Below the pieces are notes generated by a model. It saw only the letters and a program-made list of their open reading frames with translations. It searched no databases and was not told the DNA's origin. 64,000 bases of DNA from Bacillus sp. EB600 (GTDB lineage Bacteria; Bacillota; Bacilli; Bacillales; Cytobacillaceae), in assembly GCF_024494385.1 (NCBI RefSeq), contig NZ_JAEVLT010000009.1, positions 1 to 64,000 of the forward strand, read 5' to 3'. Of the stretch, positions 49,366-59,048 are shown piece by piece; the stretch's first letter is position 1; each line of letters starts with the position of its first letter. A program made the position numbers and the translations under genes.

Positions 49366-50265
49366 TTGGATTCAATGAATCTTTTATTTCAACAAAGTAT
49401 TTGGAGTGGAATCACGATTGGCTTTGTATATGGATTAGTAGCGCTAGGGTTTACCTTAATTTATAACGTTAACAAAGTATTAAATATCGCACAAGGTGAA
49501 TTTGTTATGCTGGGAGCAATGCTGCTGTATTCTTTTGTAACGATCTTAAATGTCCCAATCGTTGTTGCTTTAATTTTAGTGCTGATCATTTCAGGTGCAG
49601 TTGGTGCGGTAATGGTAAAAGGTGCCATTGAACCATTGAAAAAACCAGATATCTTAACACTTATTATCGCAACGGTGGCGTTTAGTGAAATTATTAAGGG
49701 AATATCATTGTTAATTTGGGGCAGCGATCATTTTGCGATTCCGTCCTTTTTTGGAAGCGCTTCAATCAAAATTTTTTCAGCGACCGTCAGTATGCAAACC
49801 TTTTTAATCATCGGGGTCACATTGATTATTTTCTTAGCTTTTAATTGGATTAATAAAAAGACAAGCTTTGGAATGTCCTTAACAGCAATTGCGGGAGATC
49901 CTTATGCAGCTCAATTAATGGGAATTAACGTTAAGAGGATGACTGTTTTGGTCTTTGTTATGGGAGCTGTAATGGGGGCAATTGGCGGGATCCTGGTTGG
50001 ACCGATGACAACGATGAGTTACTATCAGGGGACGATGCTGGGAGTTAAAGCATTTATTGCCGCGCTGATCGGTGGATTAGGTAGCTATGGCGGGGCGATC
50101 ATTGGCGGCTTAGTATTAGGCATTTTTGAGGCGTTTGCAGCGGGATTTGTTTCTTCTTTATTTAAAGATGCCTTTTCGATATTACTGCTTCTCATTATTT
50201 TAGTCCTCCTTCCTAAGGGGCTGGTTGATATCAAAAAACTGTTTAAAATTTCTCATTCAAATTAA
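49366..50265 (+). CDS. livH: Branched-chain amino acid-type ABC transporter permease LivH
   Basis: 299-residue permease with about eight helices: GFVYGLVALGFTLIYNVNKVLNIAQGEFVMLGAM near the N-terminus and GAVMGAIGGILVGPMTTMSYYQGTMLGVKAFIAALIGGLGSYGGAIIGG, the LivH/LivM EAA-like coupling region. First gene of a livHMGFK cassette. TTG start after AGGGGGAA. In the context of the catabolic genes downstream, the importer may carry an aromatic acid rather than an amino acid, as known for HAA-type transporters of benzoate derivatives. Confidence 0.88.
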   Translation: MDSMNLLFQQSIWSGITIGFVYGLVALGFTLIYNVNKVLNIAQGEFVMLGAMLLYSFVTILNVPIVVALILVLIISGAVGAVMVKGAIEPLKKPDILTLIIATVAFSEIIKGISLLIWGSDHFAIPSFFGSASIKIFSATVSMQTFLIIGVTLIIFLAFNWINKKTSFGMSLTAIAGDPYAAQLMGINVKRMTVLVFVMGAVMGAIGGILVGPMTTMSYYQGTMLGVKAFIAALIGGLGSYGGAIIGGLVLGIFEAFAAGFVSSLFKDAFSILLLLIILVLLPKGLVDIKKLFKISHSN

Positions 50266-50287
50266 TTTGCGGAGGTGTAAAAGTACA

Positions 50288-51283
50288 TTGATCAAAAAAG
50301 TTTTTACTTGGGACTTAATTTTACTTTTGTTATTTATCCTATTTGCTCCTTTCGTAATGGGAAAACTGTATTTTTTCGACACTATTAATATTATTGGCAT
50401 CTATGTCCTGTCAGTGATTGGTCTTAATTTAATTCTCGGTGTTACTGGTTTAATATCAATGGGACATGCAGCATTCTTTGGTCTTGGTGCCTACTTTTCT
50501 GCCTATATCTCCATTCACTTTGAAATGAATACATTTCTTTCGATTTTCATTAGTTGTCTTTTGGTTGCCTTGATTGTATTTGTCCTTTCATTTCCACTGC
50601 TGCGTTTATCTGGATATTTTTTAGCATTAGGAACCCTGGGTATAGGTGTTATTGTTCATACCTTGTTGAATGGAGGGGGTTCACTGACAGGAGGTCCAAA
50701 TGGAATAACGGGAATACCGGGCTTTTCAATTGGGACTTTTACCTTTTCTTCGACAACAGACCATTTTTACTTAATATGGCTGACCGTACTGGTTGTCTAT
50801 ATCCTAGCGAAAAATATCATTAATTCCAGGGAAGGACGGGCTTTGAAAGCCATCCATTCAGATGAAGAAGCCGCAACTTCCTTCGGAGTAAATATTTTCA
50901 AATCAAAAATGAAGATTTTTATTTTAGGCAGTACTCTGAGTGCACTTGCTGGAGCATATTATGCTCATTATATGTTTTTTATTTCTCCGGAGATTGCAAG
51001 TTTAAATAGTTCCATTGACATGATTACAATGGGATTTTTGGGTGGACTTGGCTCCTATTTGGGACCGGTGTTCGGTGCCTCTGTCTTTCAAGTCATTCCA
51101 CAGCTTTCCGCTAACGCTCAGGAGTATCAGACTTTAATTGAAGGAGTGATTCTTCTCCTGATCATCATCTTTTTTACCGGCGGTATCCAGTCAGTCATTA
51201 ACAAAGTAATCTCTGTTTTTAAACATAAAAGATCTGCCACTGCTGTAAAGGAAGTTCAAATCTTGAATAAAGAAGGGATGTGA
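50288..51283 (+). CDS. livM: Branched-chain amino acid-type ABC transporter permease LivM
   Basis: 331-residue second permease: NLILGVTGLISMGHAAFFGLGAYFSAYIS and GSTLSALAGAYYAHYMFFISPEIASLNSSIDMITMGFLGGLGSYLGPVFGA are the LivM signatures. The TTG at 50288 with GGAGGTG (50271-50277) upstream is used; the frame is open further upstream but overlaps livH without a site. Partner of LivH in the membrane. Confidence 0.87.
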   Translation: MIKKVFTWDLILLLLFILFAPFVMGKLYFFDTINIIGIYVLSVIGLNLILGVTGLISMGHAAFFGLGAYFSAYISIHFEMNTFLSIFISCLLVALIVFVLSFPLLRLSGYFLALGTLGIGVIVHTLLNGGGSLTGGPNGITGIPGFSIGTFTFSSTTDHFYLIWLTVLVVYILAKNIINSREGRALKAIHSDEEAATSFGVNIFKSKMKIFILGSTLSALAGAYYAHYMFFISPEIASLNSSIDMITMGFLGGLGSYLGPVFGASVFQVIPQLSANAQEYQTLIEGVILLLIIIFFTGGIQSVINKVISVFKHKRSATAVKEVQILNKEGM

Positions 51284-51288
51284 ACAAA

Positions 51289-52071
51289 TTGACGTTACTC
51301 ACTGTTGAAAATTTGTCCAAATCTTTTGGTGATTTAAAAGCTGTTCAAAACGTTTCGTTTAACGTTGAAAAAGGTCAAATTGTTTCCATCATCGGTCCAA
51401 ATGGAGCAGGAAAATCAACCCTATTAAATTTAATTACACGGGTTTTACCCTCTACAAAAGGAAGAGTCTTTATAGAAGATAAAGAAGTGACACAAATAAA
51501 AACAAGGGAATTAGTTAAACTTGGTGTTTCAAGAACCTTTCAAAACATTAGGCTATTTAAAATAAATGAAATGACTGTTCTTGAGAATATTTTATTAGGA
51601 TTTTATCACCAGTATCACCATGGCCTGATCGTGTCTAGCTTTCGTATTGGAAAGGCAAGAAAAAACGAAAAAGAAATGCTGGAAAGAGCTTATGAAATTA
51701 TGGATTTTGTGGGTATTGTCCACTTAGCTCAAACTCCGATAACTGAATTGGCCTTTGGTAATCAAAGATTAGTAGAATTGGGCAGAGCTTTAGCAGCACA
51801 ACCCAAACTACTTATTTTAGATGAACCTGCTGCCGGATTAAATGATATCGAAACAGATAAATTTTCAGAGTTGATTAAAAAAATAAATCGAATGGGTGTA
51901 ACCCTTTTATTGGTTGAACATCATATGGGGCTGGTAATGGATATCTCTGATAAAATTGTCGTTTTAAATTATGGTGAAAAATTAGTAGAAGGAACTCCTG
52001 CAGAAATTCAAACCAATGAAGTCGTGATAGAAGCATATCTCGGGAAGGAGAATGAATATGCTGGAGCTTAA
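51289..52071 (+). CDS. livG: Branched-chain amino acid-type ABC transporter ATPase LivG
   Basis: 260-residue ATPase: Walker A GPNGAGKST, Q-loop in SRTFQNIRLF, the degenerate signature region ELAFGNQRLVELGRALA in place of LSGGQ (typical of LivG), Walker B LLILDEPAAGLN, and the H-loop LLLVEHHMGLVM. The TTG at 51289 has AAGGGA about 10 nt upstream; a GTG at 51280 is too close to that site. Overlaps livF by 14 bp. Confidence 0.88.
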   Translation: MTLLTVENLSKSFGDLKAVQNVSFNVEKGQIVSIIGPNGAGKSTLLNLITRVLPSTKGRVFIEDKEVTQIKTRELVKLGVSRTFQNIRLFKINEMTVLENILLGFYHQYHHGLIVSSFRIGKARKNEKEMLERAYEIMDFVGIVHLAQTPITELAFGNQRLVELGRALAAQPKLLILDEPAAGLNDIETDKFSELIKKINRMGVTLLLVEHHMGLVMDISDKIVVLNYGEKLVEGTPAEIQTNEVVIEAYLGKENEYAGA

Positions 52072-52759
52072 TGATATTTATGCTCGCTACGAACAAGTGA
52101 ATGTATTAAAAGGAATAAATCTTCATGTCGAAAAAGGTGAGGTTATTAGTTTACTAGGAGCAAATGGGGCCGGGAAAACATCGATTTTAAAAACGATAAC
52201 AGGTGGAATCACAATTACATCGGGAAAGGTAGTATTTGAGAAGGAGGTGATTCATACACTGCCTGGTTATTCCGTTGCCCGTAAAGGAATTGCGCATATT
52301 CCTGAGAACCGAAGAGTTTTTAAGGATCTTAGTGTAGAAGATAATTTAATTTTAGGAGGGGTCAAGCACGCTAAAAAGAAGGAATATCAAAAACGAATAG
52401 ATGAGATCTATGAATTATTTCCCAGGTTGAATGAACGAAAAAAACAGCTGGCAGGAACAATGAGTGGTGGAGAGCAGCAAATGCTTGCCATTGGCAGGGG
52501 ATTAATGATGGAACCTAAGCTGATCATCTTGGATGAACCCTCACAAGGGCTGGCACCAAAGATTGTCGAGGAAATTTTTAAAACCATTAAAAATTTAGGC
52601 GAGGAGGGCAGGACGATTATTTTAGTAGAACAAAATATATTTCAAGCGTTACAAATCTCTCACCGGGGCTATGTCATTAAAAATGGCGAAATATTTATGG
52701 AAGGTTCAGCAAGAGCGCTTAGAGAAAATGAAGAGATGAAAGAGGCTTACTTACACTAA
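52058..52759 (+). CDS. livF: Branched-chain amino acid-type ABC transporter ATPase LivF
   Basis: 233-residue ATPase: Walker A GANGAGKTS, signature MSGGEQQMLAIGRGLM, Walker B LIILDEPSQGLAPKI, H-loop LVEQN. The second ATG (52058) is chosen because GAAGGAG (52044-52050) is 7 nt upstream of it and only 1 nt from the ATG at 52052. Forms the heterodimeric motor with LivG. Confidence 0.88.
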   Translation: MLELNDIYARYEQVNVLKGINLHVEKGEVISLLGANGAGKTSILKTITGGITITSGKVVFEKEVIHTLPGYSVARKGIAHIPENRRVFKDLSVEDNLILGGVKHAKKKEYQKRIDEIYELFPRLNERKKQLAGTMSGGEQQMLAIGRGLMMEPKLIILDEPSQGLAPKIVEEIFKTIKNLGEEGRTIILVEQNIFQALQISHRGYVIKNGEIFMEGSARALRENEEMKEAYLH

Positions 52760-52787
52760 ATATATAAAAATATGAGGGGGACTTTTA

Positions 52788-53984
52788 GTGAATAGAAAAA
52801 TTCGTTTTTCAGCAATCAGTCTAGTTATAGCAATTTTGTTATTACTTTCAGCATGTTCATCTCAAAAAACAAGTTCATCTAGCGAAAAAGATCCGATTGT
52901 ATTAGGTTCAACCATGGCCATGACTGGTGGTACAGGATATTTAGGTCAAGGGTTTAAAAAGTCATATGATCTGGCGATTAAGAAGATAAATGAAGATGGC
53001 GGGATTAATGGCCGTAAAGTAAAAATCATTTATTATGATGATGAAAATAAACCAGAGAAAGCCGTTCAAAATGTCCAAAGATTAATCAAGAAAGATGGAG
53101 TCCATATTATACTAGGACCTAGTACGGCTACAACTTCTTCAGCTGTTCAACCAATTGTTGATCGGGAAAAAGTCATTATGTTTTCTGGATCAAGTGCTTA
53201 TACGGCACCTGCAAACAGCTTTGGATTTAATACAACATTAAAACAAGAAGCCATGCACCAAATTCATCATGAGTGGTTTATTCAAAAGGGGATCAAGAAA
53301 GTTGGGCTGCTTGCTACAACTGATTCCAGCGGCGATGTTTCCGTTAATATTGTAAATAGTAAATTTAACCATAAAAATGGAATTGAATATGTCATTGAAA
53401 GAATGGGATTAGATGAAACGGATGTTTCTCCACAATTAACAAAATTAAAAAGTGAAGGGATTCAAGCACTCGTTATTATTGGACCAGGGGCCCCGCCGAT
53501 TATTGCGATTAAAAATGCCGTCCAGGCTAATTTTAATATGCCAATTCTCTTAACACACAGTCAGGTTTCGCGGCAATTTGCTGAATCCATTAAGGGGTTT
53601 ATTCCGAACCAGCTGTACTTCGCGGGAACTGCGCCTATGGCCTATAAGGAAGTACAAGCTGATAATCCATTAAAACCACTGATGGTAAAATTTGCAGAAG
53701 ATTACAAAAAAGAGTATAACGCTGAAATTGACCACGTTGCTGCCGTCGGCTATGATTCCGTTTTATCGGTGATTAAAGGGATTCAAATGGCAGGCAGTGA
53801 TGATCCGGCTAAAATTAAAAATGTGTTTGAAACAAAGTTTAAAAATATGAATTTTACCACCAGTGTTGTCAATTACACAACAAAAGACCACCAGGGTACA
53901 AATATGGATGGCGCTGTTCTGCTTAGATTAGATAAAGATTTATCCTGGCATATCGAGTGGGAACCAAAATTCTGGAAAAAATAA
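52788..53984 (+). CDS. livK: Extracellular substrate-binding lipoprotein of the ABC transporter
   Basis: 398-residue Leu/Ile/Val-binding-family receptor. Lipobox LLSACSSQ (Cys at about 23), a serine-rich linker, then the periplasmic-binding fold: IVLGSTMAMTGGTGYLGQG, GGINGRKVKIIYYDDENKPEKAVQNVQRLI, GPSTATTSSAVQPI, HVAAVGYDSVLSVIKGIQ. GTG start after GAGGGGG. It should determine transporter specificity; whether the ligand is an amino acid or an aromatic carboxylate cannot be read from the sequence. Confidence 0.87.
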   Translation: MNRKIRFSAISLVIAILLLLSACSSQKTSSSSEKDPIVLGSTMAMTGGTGYLGQGFKKSYDLAIKKINEDGGINGRKVKIIYYDDENKPEKAVQNVQRLIKKDGVHIILGPSTATTSSAVQPIVDREKVIMFSGSSAYTAPANSFGFNTTLKQEAMHQIHHEWFIQKGIKKVGLLATTDSSGDVSVNIVNSKFNHKNGIEYVIERMGLDETDVSPQLTKLKSEGIQALVIIGPGAPPIIAIKNAVQANFNMPILLTHSQVSRQFAESIKGFIPNQLYFAGTAPMAYKEVQADNPLKPLMVKFAEDYKKEYNAEIDHVAAVGYDSVLSVIKGIQMAGSDDPAKIKNVFETKFKNMNFTTSVVNYTTKDHQGTNMDGAVLLRLDKDLSWHIEWEPKFWKK

Positions 53985-54109
53985 GGCCTCTTTTTTCGAA
54001 AAAATTGTGGCTACAAAGATGTAAAAATAAGAAAGTGATCGTAACAAGAGTGTATTATACTTGACGGATGGAAAATAGCTTAGTTATTTGAAGGAGGGTG
54101 GTAAATAAG

Positions 54110-54874
54110 GTGAACATTCCCCAATATGATTTAAAAGGAAAAAACGCGATCGTCACCGGCGGCACAAAAGGGATTGGCTATGCAATGGCATATACATTAG
54201 CACACTATGGAGCGAATGTAATCATAACTGGCCGTAATACACAAGATGGTGAGAATGCATCCAAAGAATTAAGGTCGCTTGGCCCTAATGTAAAATATAT
54301 TCCTTGTGATGTGACGAAAAAAGATCAAATTGGACAGATGATCAATGAAGCTATTCAGGAATTTGGCACCATTGATATCTTAGTCAATAATGCTGGGATG
54401 AATAAAAGACAAATGATTCATGATGTTGAGGAAGAAACCTGGGACCAAATTATCAACACGAATCTTAAAGGATATTTCTTAACAGGCCAGTTGGTTTCCA
54501 AACATATGATGGAAAGAAAAACAGGTGTCATTATAAATGTTTCGTCTATATTAGGCTCAGTTGGTATTCCTTACATGTCAAGCTATGCAGCGTCAAAAGG
54601 AGGGGTAGATCAGTTAACGAGAGTTTGGGCACATGAACTTGGTCCATTTAATATTCGTGTAAATGCACTAGCTCCTGGATTTTTGAATAAATCGATGTCA
54701 GGCGGCTGGCTTTCTGAACCCAAAACCAAACAAACATTAATTGATTCCACTATGCTTGGCAGATTAGGAGAATTAGAGGATCTAGCAGGACCAACGTTAT
54801 TCCTTGCATCGGATATGTCATCCTATGTTACTGGACATGTCCTTTATGTAGAAGGCGGTTGGGTGGCCCGATAA
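54110..54874 (+). CDS. SDR family oxidoreductase
   Basis: 254-residue classical short-chain dehydrogenase: NAD(P)-binding GGTKGIG, NNAG, catalytic S-Y-K in NVSSILGSVGIPYMSSYAASKGG, and a C-terminal TGHVLYVEGGW. It resembles gluconate-5-dehydrogenase and ketoacyl-ACP-reductase-like members. The GTG at 54110 gives the conserved NIPQYDLKGKNAIVTGG start with AAGGAGG 12 nt upstream; a GTG at 54098 abuts the site. The substrate is unknown, probably a catabolic intermediate. Confidence 0.83.
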   Translation: MNIPQYDLKGKNAIVTGGTKGIGYAMAYTLAHYGANVIITGRNTQDGENASKELRSLGPNVKYIPCDVTKKDQIGQMINEAIQEFGTIDILVNNAGMNKRQMIHDVEEETWDQIINTNLKGYFLTGQLVSKHMMERKTGVIINVSSILGSVGIPYMSSYAASKGGVDQLTRVWAHELGPFNIRVNALAPGFLNKSMSGGWLSEPKTKQTLIDSTMLGRLGELEDLAGPTLFLASDMSSYVTGHVLYVEGGWVAR

Positions 54875-54879
54875 AAACA

Positions 54880-54933
54880 AAGGATTCATCATCACCGTTG
54901 TACGATTGTACATAGGTGGTGATGAATCTTTCA
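54880..54933 (+). terminator. Terminator after the first SDR gene
   Basis: AAAGGATTCATCATCACC (54880-54897) pairs with GGTGGTGATGAATCTTT (54915-54931). The loop holds a second small palindrome, TTGTACGATTGTACA. Confidence 0.75.
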
Positions 54934-54965
54934 ATGTTTCAGCTTGAAGAGACTGGGGGATCAGA

Positions 54966-55934
54966 ATGAATTTTTTTCAGAAAGTTATCGCTGTCATTTC
55001 TAAATTTTTACCCTTGTGGATTATCGTTTGTGCATTGATTGCCTATATAATCCCTGAGTTTTTTACTTCCATTCGTAATTTAACGAGCCTGGCATTAGGA
55101 ATTATATTCTTGTTAATGGGGATGACCTTATCAATCGAAAGTTTTATTTCTGTCATAAAGAAGCCCAAATTTGCTTTTATTGGCGTTTCTATTAAATGGA
55201 TTATTTCTGTTGGATTATCGGTCATCCTCGCCTATATCTTTTTTACAAATGAACCAGATTTAGCAGCTGGTGTTATCTTGGCGGGTTCTGTCTCAAGCGG
55301 AACATCAGCAAACTTATATAGCTTGATAGCCGGTGGTGAAGTGGCTTTAAGTTTATCGATGGCCACCATTGATACAATTATATCCCCGTTATTAACACCA
55401 ATCCTTATGCAATTTTTCGCGGGGAAATTTATTTCCATTGAGTTCTGGTCTCTATTTTTAAATATTATTTATGTGGTTTTTATACCGCTATTTTTGGGAT
55501 TGTTTATAAAATGGAAATGGGGGAATAAAGTAGAGGTTATTACACCCTATACATCTGTACTTTCCATGTTAGCATTATTTATTGTCGTGTTGTCTGTCGT
55601 TTCAAATGCACAACAATCATTACAGGATAATCTTAACTTGCTTCCGATAATTTTTCTTACTGTTTTTTTACAGGTTACCATTCCGATGTTTACAGGTTAT
55701 TTTATTGCGAGGCTGCTTAAAATTTCTGAAACCAACTGCAGAGCCATTTTATTTCATACAGGAATTTGTAATACCGCATTAGCAGCAACATTGGCGATGC
55801 AGCATATTAATTCGATCGCAGCGGTTCCAGCTGTAGCGAATATGATTGTTAATTTAACCATGGGTGCACTTGTCGCCAATTTATTTAAATATAAATTCCA
55901 AATTACTAGCAAAGCAGAAACCTTTTTAAGCTAG
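54966..55934 (+). CDS. Bile acid:sodium symporter (BASS) family transporter
   Basis: 322 residues with about nine to ten helices. SLALGIIFLLMGMTLSIESF, the GSVSSGTSANLYSLIAGGEVALS core (Na+/substrate site) and the C-terminal LFHTGICNTALAATLAMQHI crossover motif are the BASS/PanS pattern. Members import bile acids, pyruvate, pantoate or other carboxylates; an aromatic or ring-fission acid is plausible from the surrounding genes only. GACTGGGGGATCAG before the ATG. Confidence 0.82.
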   Translation: MNFFQKVIAVISKFLPLWIIVCALIAYIIPEFFTSIRNLTSLALGIIFLLMGMTLSIESFISVIKKPKFAFIGVSIKWIISVGLSVILAYIFFTNEPDLAAGVILAGSVSSGTSANLYSLIAGGEVALSLSMATIDTIISPLLTPILMQFFAGKFISIEFWSLFLNIIYVVFIPLFLGLFIKWKWGNKVEVITPYTSVLSMLALFIVVLSVVSNAQQSLQDNLNLLPIIFLTVFLQVTIPMFTGYFIARLLKISETNCRAILFHTGICNTALAATLAMQHINSIAAVPAVANMIVNLTMGALVANLFKYKFQITSKAETFLS

Positions 55935-55944
55935 AAAAAATAAA

Positions 55945-55979
55945 AAAGGATACTCTATTTATAATAGAAGTATCCTTTT
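55945..55979. terminator. Bidirectional terminator between the transporter and the hydrolase
   Basis: AAAAGGATACT ... AGTATCCTTTT between convergent genes. The loop is AT-rich with CTATTTATAATAG pairing. Confidence 0.82.
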
Positions 55980-55997
55980 CTTATAACATGAAATTCT

Positions 55998-56801
55998 TTA
56001 ATGATTTCGAATATAATCAGCTGTCACTCTAGTAAACTCTTCTGGATACTCCATCATCGCCCAGTGGCCGCAATGTGGAATGACATATAACCAGGCATTC
56101 GGTAATGTATTTAAGAGATGAAAGGATTCATCAATTGGAACCATCTTATCTAATGTACCATGGACAATCAGTGTTTTATTGGTAATCGTTTTCAATTCTT
56201 CATCTGAGAAATCATGTGCGAGTATGCCTTGCATTGTTGCACCATATGCTTCTAGTGCACCTGGTTCTTCTGTTAATGATAATCTGTAATTTACTAATTC
56301 GTCATTTACTTCGAAGTTAGGATTCGTTAAATGAGCTACAATATTGTGCATGGCATCGAAGTCGATTTTATAATTGATTAATGCCTGCATTCCATCTGAT
56401 TGTTTTTTTGGTTTTCCTGTTCCCATTAGAATGAGTTTATCAATTCTACTGGAATTTTTCAGTGCGGCTCCTAAACTTGTTAATCCGCCCATCGAATTTC
56501 CAACTAATGTTACCTTTTCTAACTCTAATGCTGATATAAGGTCCAACAATTGATCTACACGGGCATCATGATTATATTGAAATTCAACTGGATTAGGCTT
56601 ATCCGATTTACCAAAGCCTACCGCATCAATAGCAATCGCTCTGAAACCTTTATCTGCATATAACTCTAATACCTTCTTCCAATTTCCCAAGCCGTCTGCG
56701 CCAGCCCCTCCGCCATGAAGGAGAATCAGCGGGTCTCCGGTTCCCATTTCCCAATAATGTGTTTGATATTGATTGGTTTTAATAAACTTTTCTTGTGCCA
56801 T
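55998..56801 (-). CDS. Alpha/beta hydrolase, meta-cleavage product hydrolase type
   Basis: 267-residue C-C bond hydrolase fold. The oxyanion region LLHGGGAGADG, nucleophile S103 (GNSMGG), acid D218 (HGTLDKMVP) and H246 (PHCGHWAMMEYPEEF) give a full triad. The HGGGxGADG and GNSMGG pattern is that of BphD/TodF/CmtE-like hydrolases, which cleave 2-hydroxy-6-oxo-2,4-dienoates made by extradiol dioxygenases. It is divergent from the dioxygenase operon and shares its promoter region, matching a role as the last ring-fission step. Specificity is unknown. Confidence 0.82.
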   Translation of the reverse strand: MAQEKFIKTNQYQTHYWEMGTGDPLILLHGGGAGADGLGNWKKVLELYADKGFRAIAIDAVGFGKSDKPNPVEFQYNHDARVDQLLDLISALELEKVTLVGNSMGGLTSLGAALKNSSRIDKLILMGTGKPKKQSDGMQALINYKIDFDAMHNIVAHLTNPNFEVNDELVNYRLSLTEEPGALEAYGATMQGILAHDFSDEELKTITNKTLIVHGTLDKMVPIDESFHLLNTLPNAWLYVIPHCGHWAMMEYPEEFTRVTADYIRNH

Positions 56802-57067
56802 CTTAAAACTCCTTTCAAATTTACTATCACATAAAAATCCTTGTTTATTATGTGAATTTTCAATCTACTATTAAGTATAATCACCTATTTTCGTAATTTC
56901 CAATTGAAAAAGCATTGTATTTTAGGAGTTATTTAAATAAATTTCTATCGAACGATGGGAATGAAATAAATCTACTTTATTTATAAAGGAAAGTTGGTAT
57001 GAAAAAAAATCCGCTGACTTGGATAGATATTTTATTAAATTGGACGATAAACAGAAAGGATTTTCAA
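56802..57067. other. Divergent control region of the catabolic operons
   Basis: AT-rich region between the hydrolase (minus) and dehydrogenase (plus) genes. It holds promoters in both directions and is the likeliest binding region of the LysR regulator encoded at 61949; I could not define a T-N11-A site with confidence. Confidence 0.4.
56874..56903 (-). promoter_or_regulatory. Candidate promoter of the hydrolase gene
   Basis: On the minus strand, TTGGAA (56898-56903), 18-nt spacer, TATACT (56874-56879). Confidence 0.45.
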
Positions 57068-57097
57068 TTGGTTTTTTTAAAAAACGGGTCCTATAAT
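57068..57097 (+). promoter_or_regulatory. Candidate promoter of the dioxygenase operon
   Basis: TTGGTT (57068-57073), 18-nt spacer, TATAAT (57092-57097), about 100 bp upstream of the first gene. Confidence 0.5.
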
Positions 57098-57194
57098 TTA
57101 ATTACAGAACAAAATATCCTAATTTTCTAACTATTTTACTAAATAGTTTTGTAGCCGTTTTCATTACAAAAAATAATTAAAGAGGAGTCTTTTC

Positions 57195-57971
57195 ATGCTA
57201 AATAGTAGACCAAATCTAACTTTAAAAGGGAAAGTTGCAATTGTTACAGGTTCATCAAGAGGAATCGGAAATGGTATTGCGAAAACCCTTGCTGCAGAAG
57301 GTGCACACGTAGTTGTGACAGGAACAGATGAAGATCGGACAAGGTTAGCTGCAGAGGAAATACAACAACAGGTTGATTCAGAAATCGAGTACTTTGTTGG
57401 TGACCTATCCAAGGAAGAAGTTGTCGAGTCATTAATGGAAAAAACAATCAGCCGTTGGGGCAGGATTGATATTCTCGTTAATAATGCCGGTGGGGGTGTG
57501 ATTTTGCCATTCCTCTCCCAAACAAGTGAAACGCTAAAAACGACGATTGATCGAAATTTATGGACTAGCTTATGGGCATGTCATAAGGTTCTCCCCTATA
57601 TGGTGCAACAAAATTATGGAAGGATTATCAATATAGGTGCTGATTCTGTACGTAATGGTCTATGGGACCATGCGGCATATAATGCGGCAAAAGGGGGAGT
57701 TCATGCCTTAACCACCGGCCTGGCAAGAGAATTTGCAGAATACGATATTACCGTTAATACGATTGCTCCACCTGCTGTAGAATCGGAACCGTTGCAAAAA
57801 GTGAAGGATAAAGATCCTGAATTGGCAAAGAAATATATCGATATTATCCCTAAAGGCAGAGGGGCCTATGTGGGGGAAATTGCAGATTCCGTTTGGTTTT
57901 TAGCAACGGGCAGAGCGAAATTTATTACGGGGCAAGTGATTAGTGTAAATGGCGGAAGCACCATGTTATAA
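57195..57971 (+). CDS. SDR family dehydrogenase, probable cis-dihydrodiol dehydrogenase
   Basis: 258 residues: GSSRGIGNGIAKTLA, NNAGGG, INIGADSVRNGLWDHAAYNAAKGGVHALT (Ser, Tyr and Lys of the triad) and TGQVISVNGGS. First gene of the operon containing Rieske dioxygenase, decarboxylase and extradiol dioxygenase genes, so its natural role would be to rearomatise the cis-diol made by the dioxygenase with NAD+. This role is inferred from context; the family alone does not prove it. GAGGAG before the ATG. Confidence 0.75.
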   Translation: MLNSRPNLTLKGKVAIVTGSSRGIGNGIAKTLAAEGAHVVVTGTDEDRTRLAAEEIQQQVDSEIEYFVGDLSKEEVVESLMEKTISRWGRIDILVNNAGGGVILPFLSQTSETLKTTIDRNLWTSLWACHKVLPYMVQQNYGRIINIGADSVRNGLWDHAAYNAAKGGVHALTTGLAREFAEYDITVNTIAPPAVESEPLQKVKDKDPELAKKYIDIIPKGRGAYVGEIADSVWFLATGRAKFITGQVISVNGGSTML

Positions 57972-58022
57972 ATAAATTCAACTGAAAATTTCGATAACAA
58001 TCTGGAAGGAGGAAGAGAAGGA

Positions 58023-59033
58023 TTGATAATTGATGTCCATACACACTTTGTGCCTGAGCATTTGCCACATATGGCCGATCGAAACGGAGGAGACCTTTGG
58101 CCTACATTGCATTGTTCCTGTGGAGGAGCAGATCATAAACATGTCATGATTTCAGGTAAAAGTTTTAGAACGATAACAAATCAATGCTGGGACCCTAACC
58201 GCAGAATGGCTGATATGAATGATGAAGACGTGGATATCCAGGTTTTATCTCCAATGCCCGAGTTGTTATCGTATTGGTTTGCGGCAAAAGATACGCTTGA
58301 ATTTTCCCGTTATATTAACTTTCAATTATCGGAATTTATCGCGCAAAATTCAAATCGATTCTATGGTTTAGGAATGCTGCCAATGCAGGATCCGGAGCTT
58401 GCGGCTAAAGAAATTAAATATATGAAAAATAATTTTGGGTTAAATGGTATTGAGGTCGGTACAAACATAAATGGAAAATCGATAGGCCATCCTGATTTTC
58501 TACCATTTTTTGCAGAAGCAGAAGCTGAGGAGTTGGTCATTTTTATTCATGCCCTCCATCCTTTCGGAAGTGACCGGAATGTGGGTCCTCCAATGTTAGC
58601 CAATTTAATTGGGTTTCCTAATGAGAATGCCGTCGCCATCGCTTCACTCATTACAGGTGGTATGTTAGAAAGGTTTCCGAATTTAAAAATATATGCGAGC
58701 CATGGCGGCGGATCATTATCTTCGATTTTGCCGCGTCTAAATTATGGCTGGGAAACAATGGAGGACATGCAAAAGGTTATTCCTAAGCAGCCAGGTTATT
58801 ACGCAAAGAAAATCTTCTATGACACACTTGTGTATGACCTTGAAACGGTAACACACTTATCGAAAGTGTTTGGAGCTAACCAGCTGATGATTGGGTCAGA
58901 TTATCCTTTCTCCATTCGTGAGAAGTTTCCGGGGCACTGGATGGACCAATTGGAAATCAGTAAAGAAGCAAAGGAACAGATTACATTTAAAAACGCAATG
59001 AGATTCTTTCAGATCTCATCTATAAAAATATAA
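58023..59033 (+). CDS. Amidohydrolase-fold decarboxylase (ACMSD-like)
   Basis: 336-residue TIM-barrel metalloenzyme of the ACMSD/gamma-resorcylate decarboxylase group. N-terminal HxH (H6, H8 in DVHTHFVPEHLP), CWDPNRRMADMNDEDVDIQVLSPMP, FIHALHPFG, YASHGGGSLSSILPRLNYGW and MIGSDYPFS carry the metal ligands. ACMSD removes the 3-carboxylate from a carboxymuconate semialdehyde. In this operon the analogous substrate would be a 2-hydroxy-3-carboxymuconate semialdehyde-type ring-fission product. TTG start after GAAGGAGGAAGAG; followed by the dioxygenase alpha gene after 15 bp. Confidence 0.8.
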   Translation: MIIDVHTHFVPEHLPHMADRNGGDLWPTLHCSCGGADHKHVMISGKSFRTITNQCWDPNRRMADMNDEDVDIQVLSPMPELLSYWFAAKDTLEFSRYINFQLSEFIAQNSNRFYGLGMLPMQDPELAAKEIKYMKNNFGLNGIEVGTNINGKSIGHPDFLPFFAEAEAEELVIFIHALHPFGSDRNVGPPMLANLIGFPNENAVAIASLITGGMLERFPNLKIYASHGGGSLSSILPRLNYGWETMEDMQKVIPKQPGYYAKKIFYDTLVYDLETVTHLSKVFGANQLMIGSDYPFSIREKFPGHWMDQLEISKEAKEQITFKNAMRFFQISSIKI

Positions 59034-59048
59034 ATTTAGGAGGTCAAT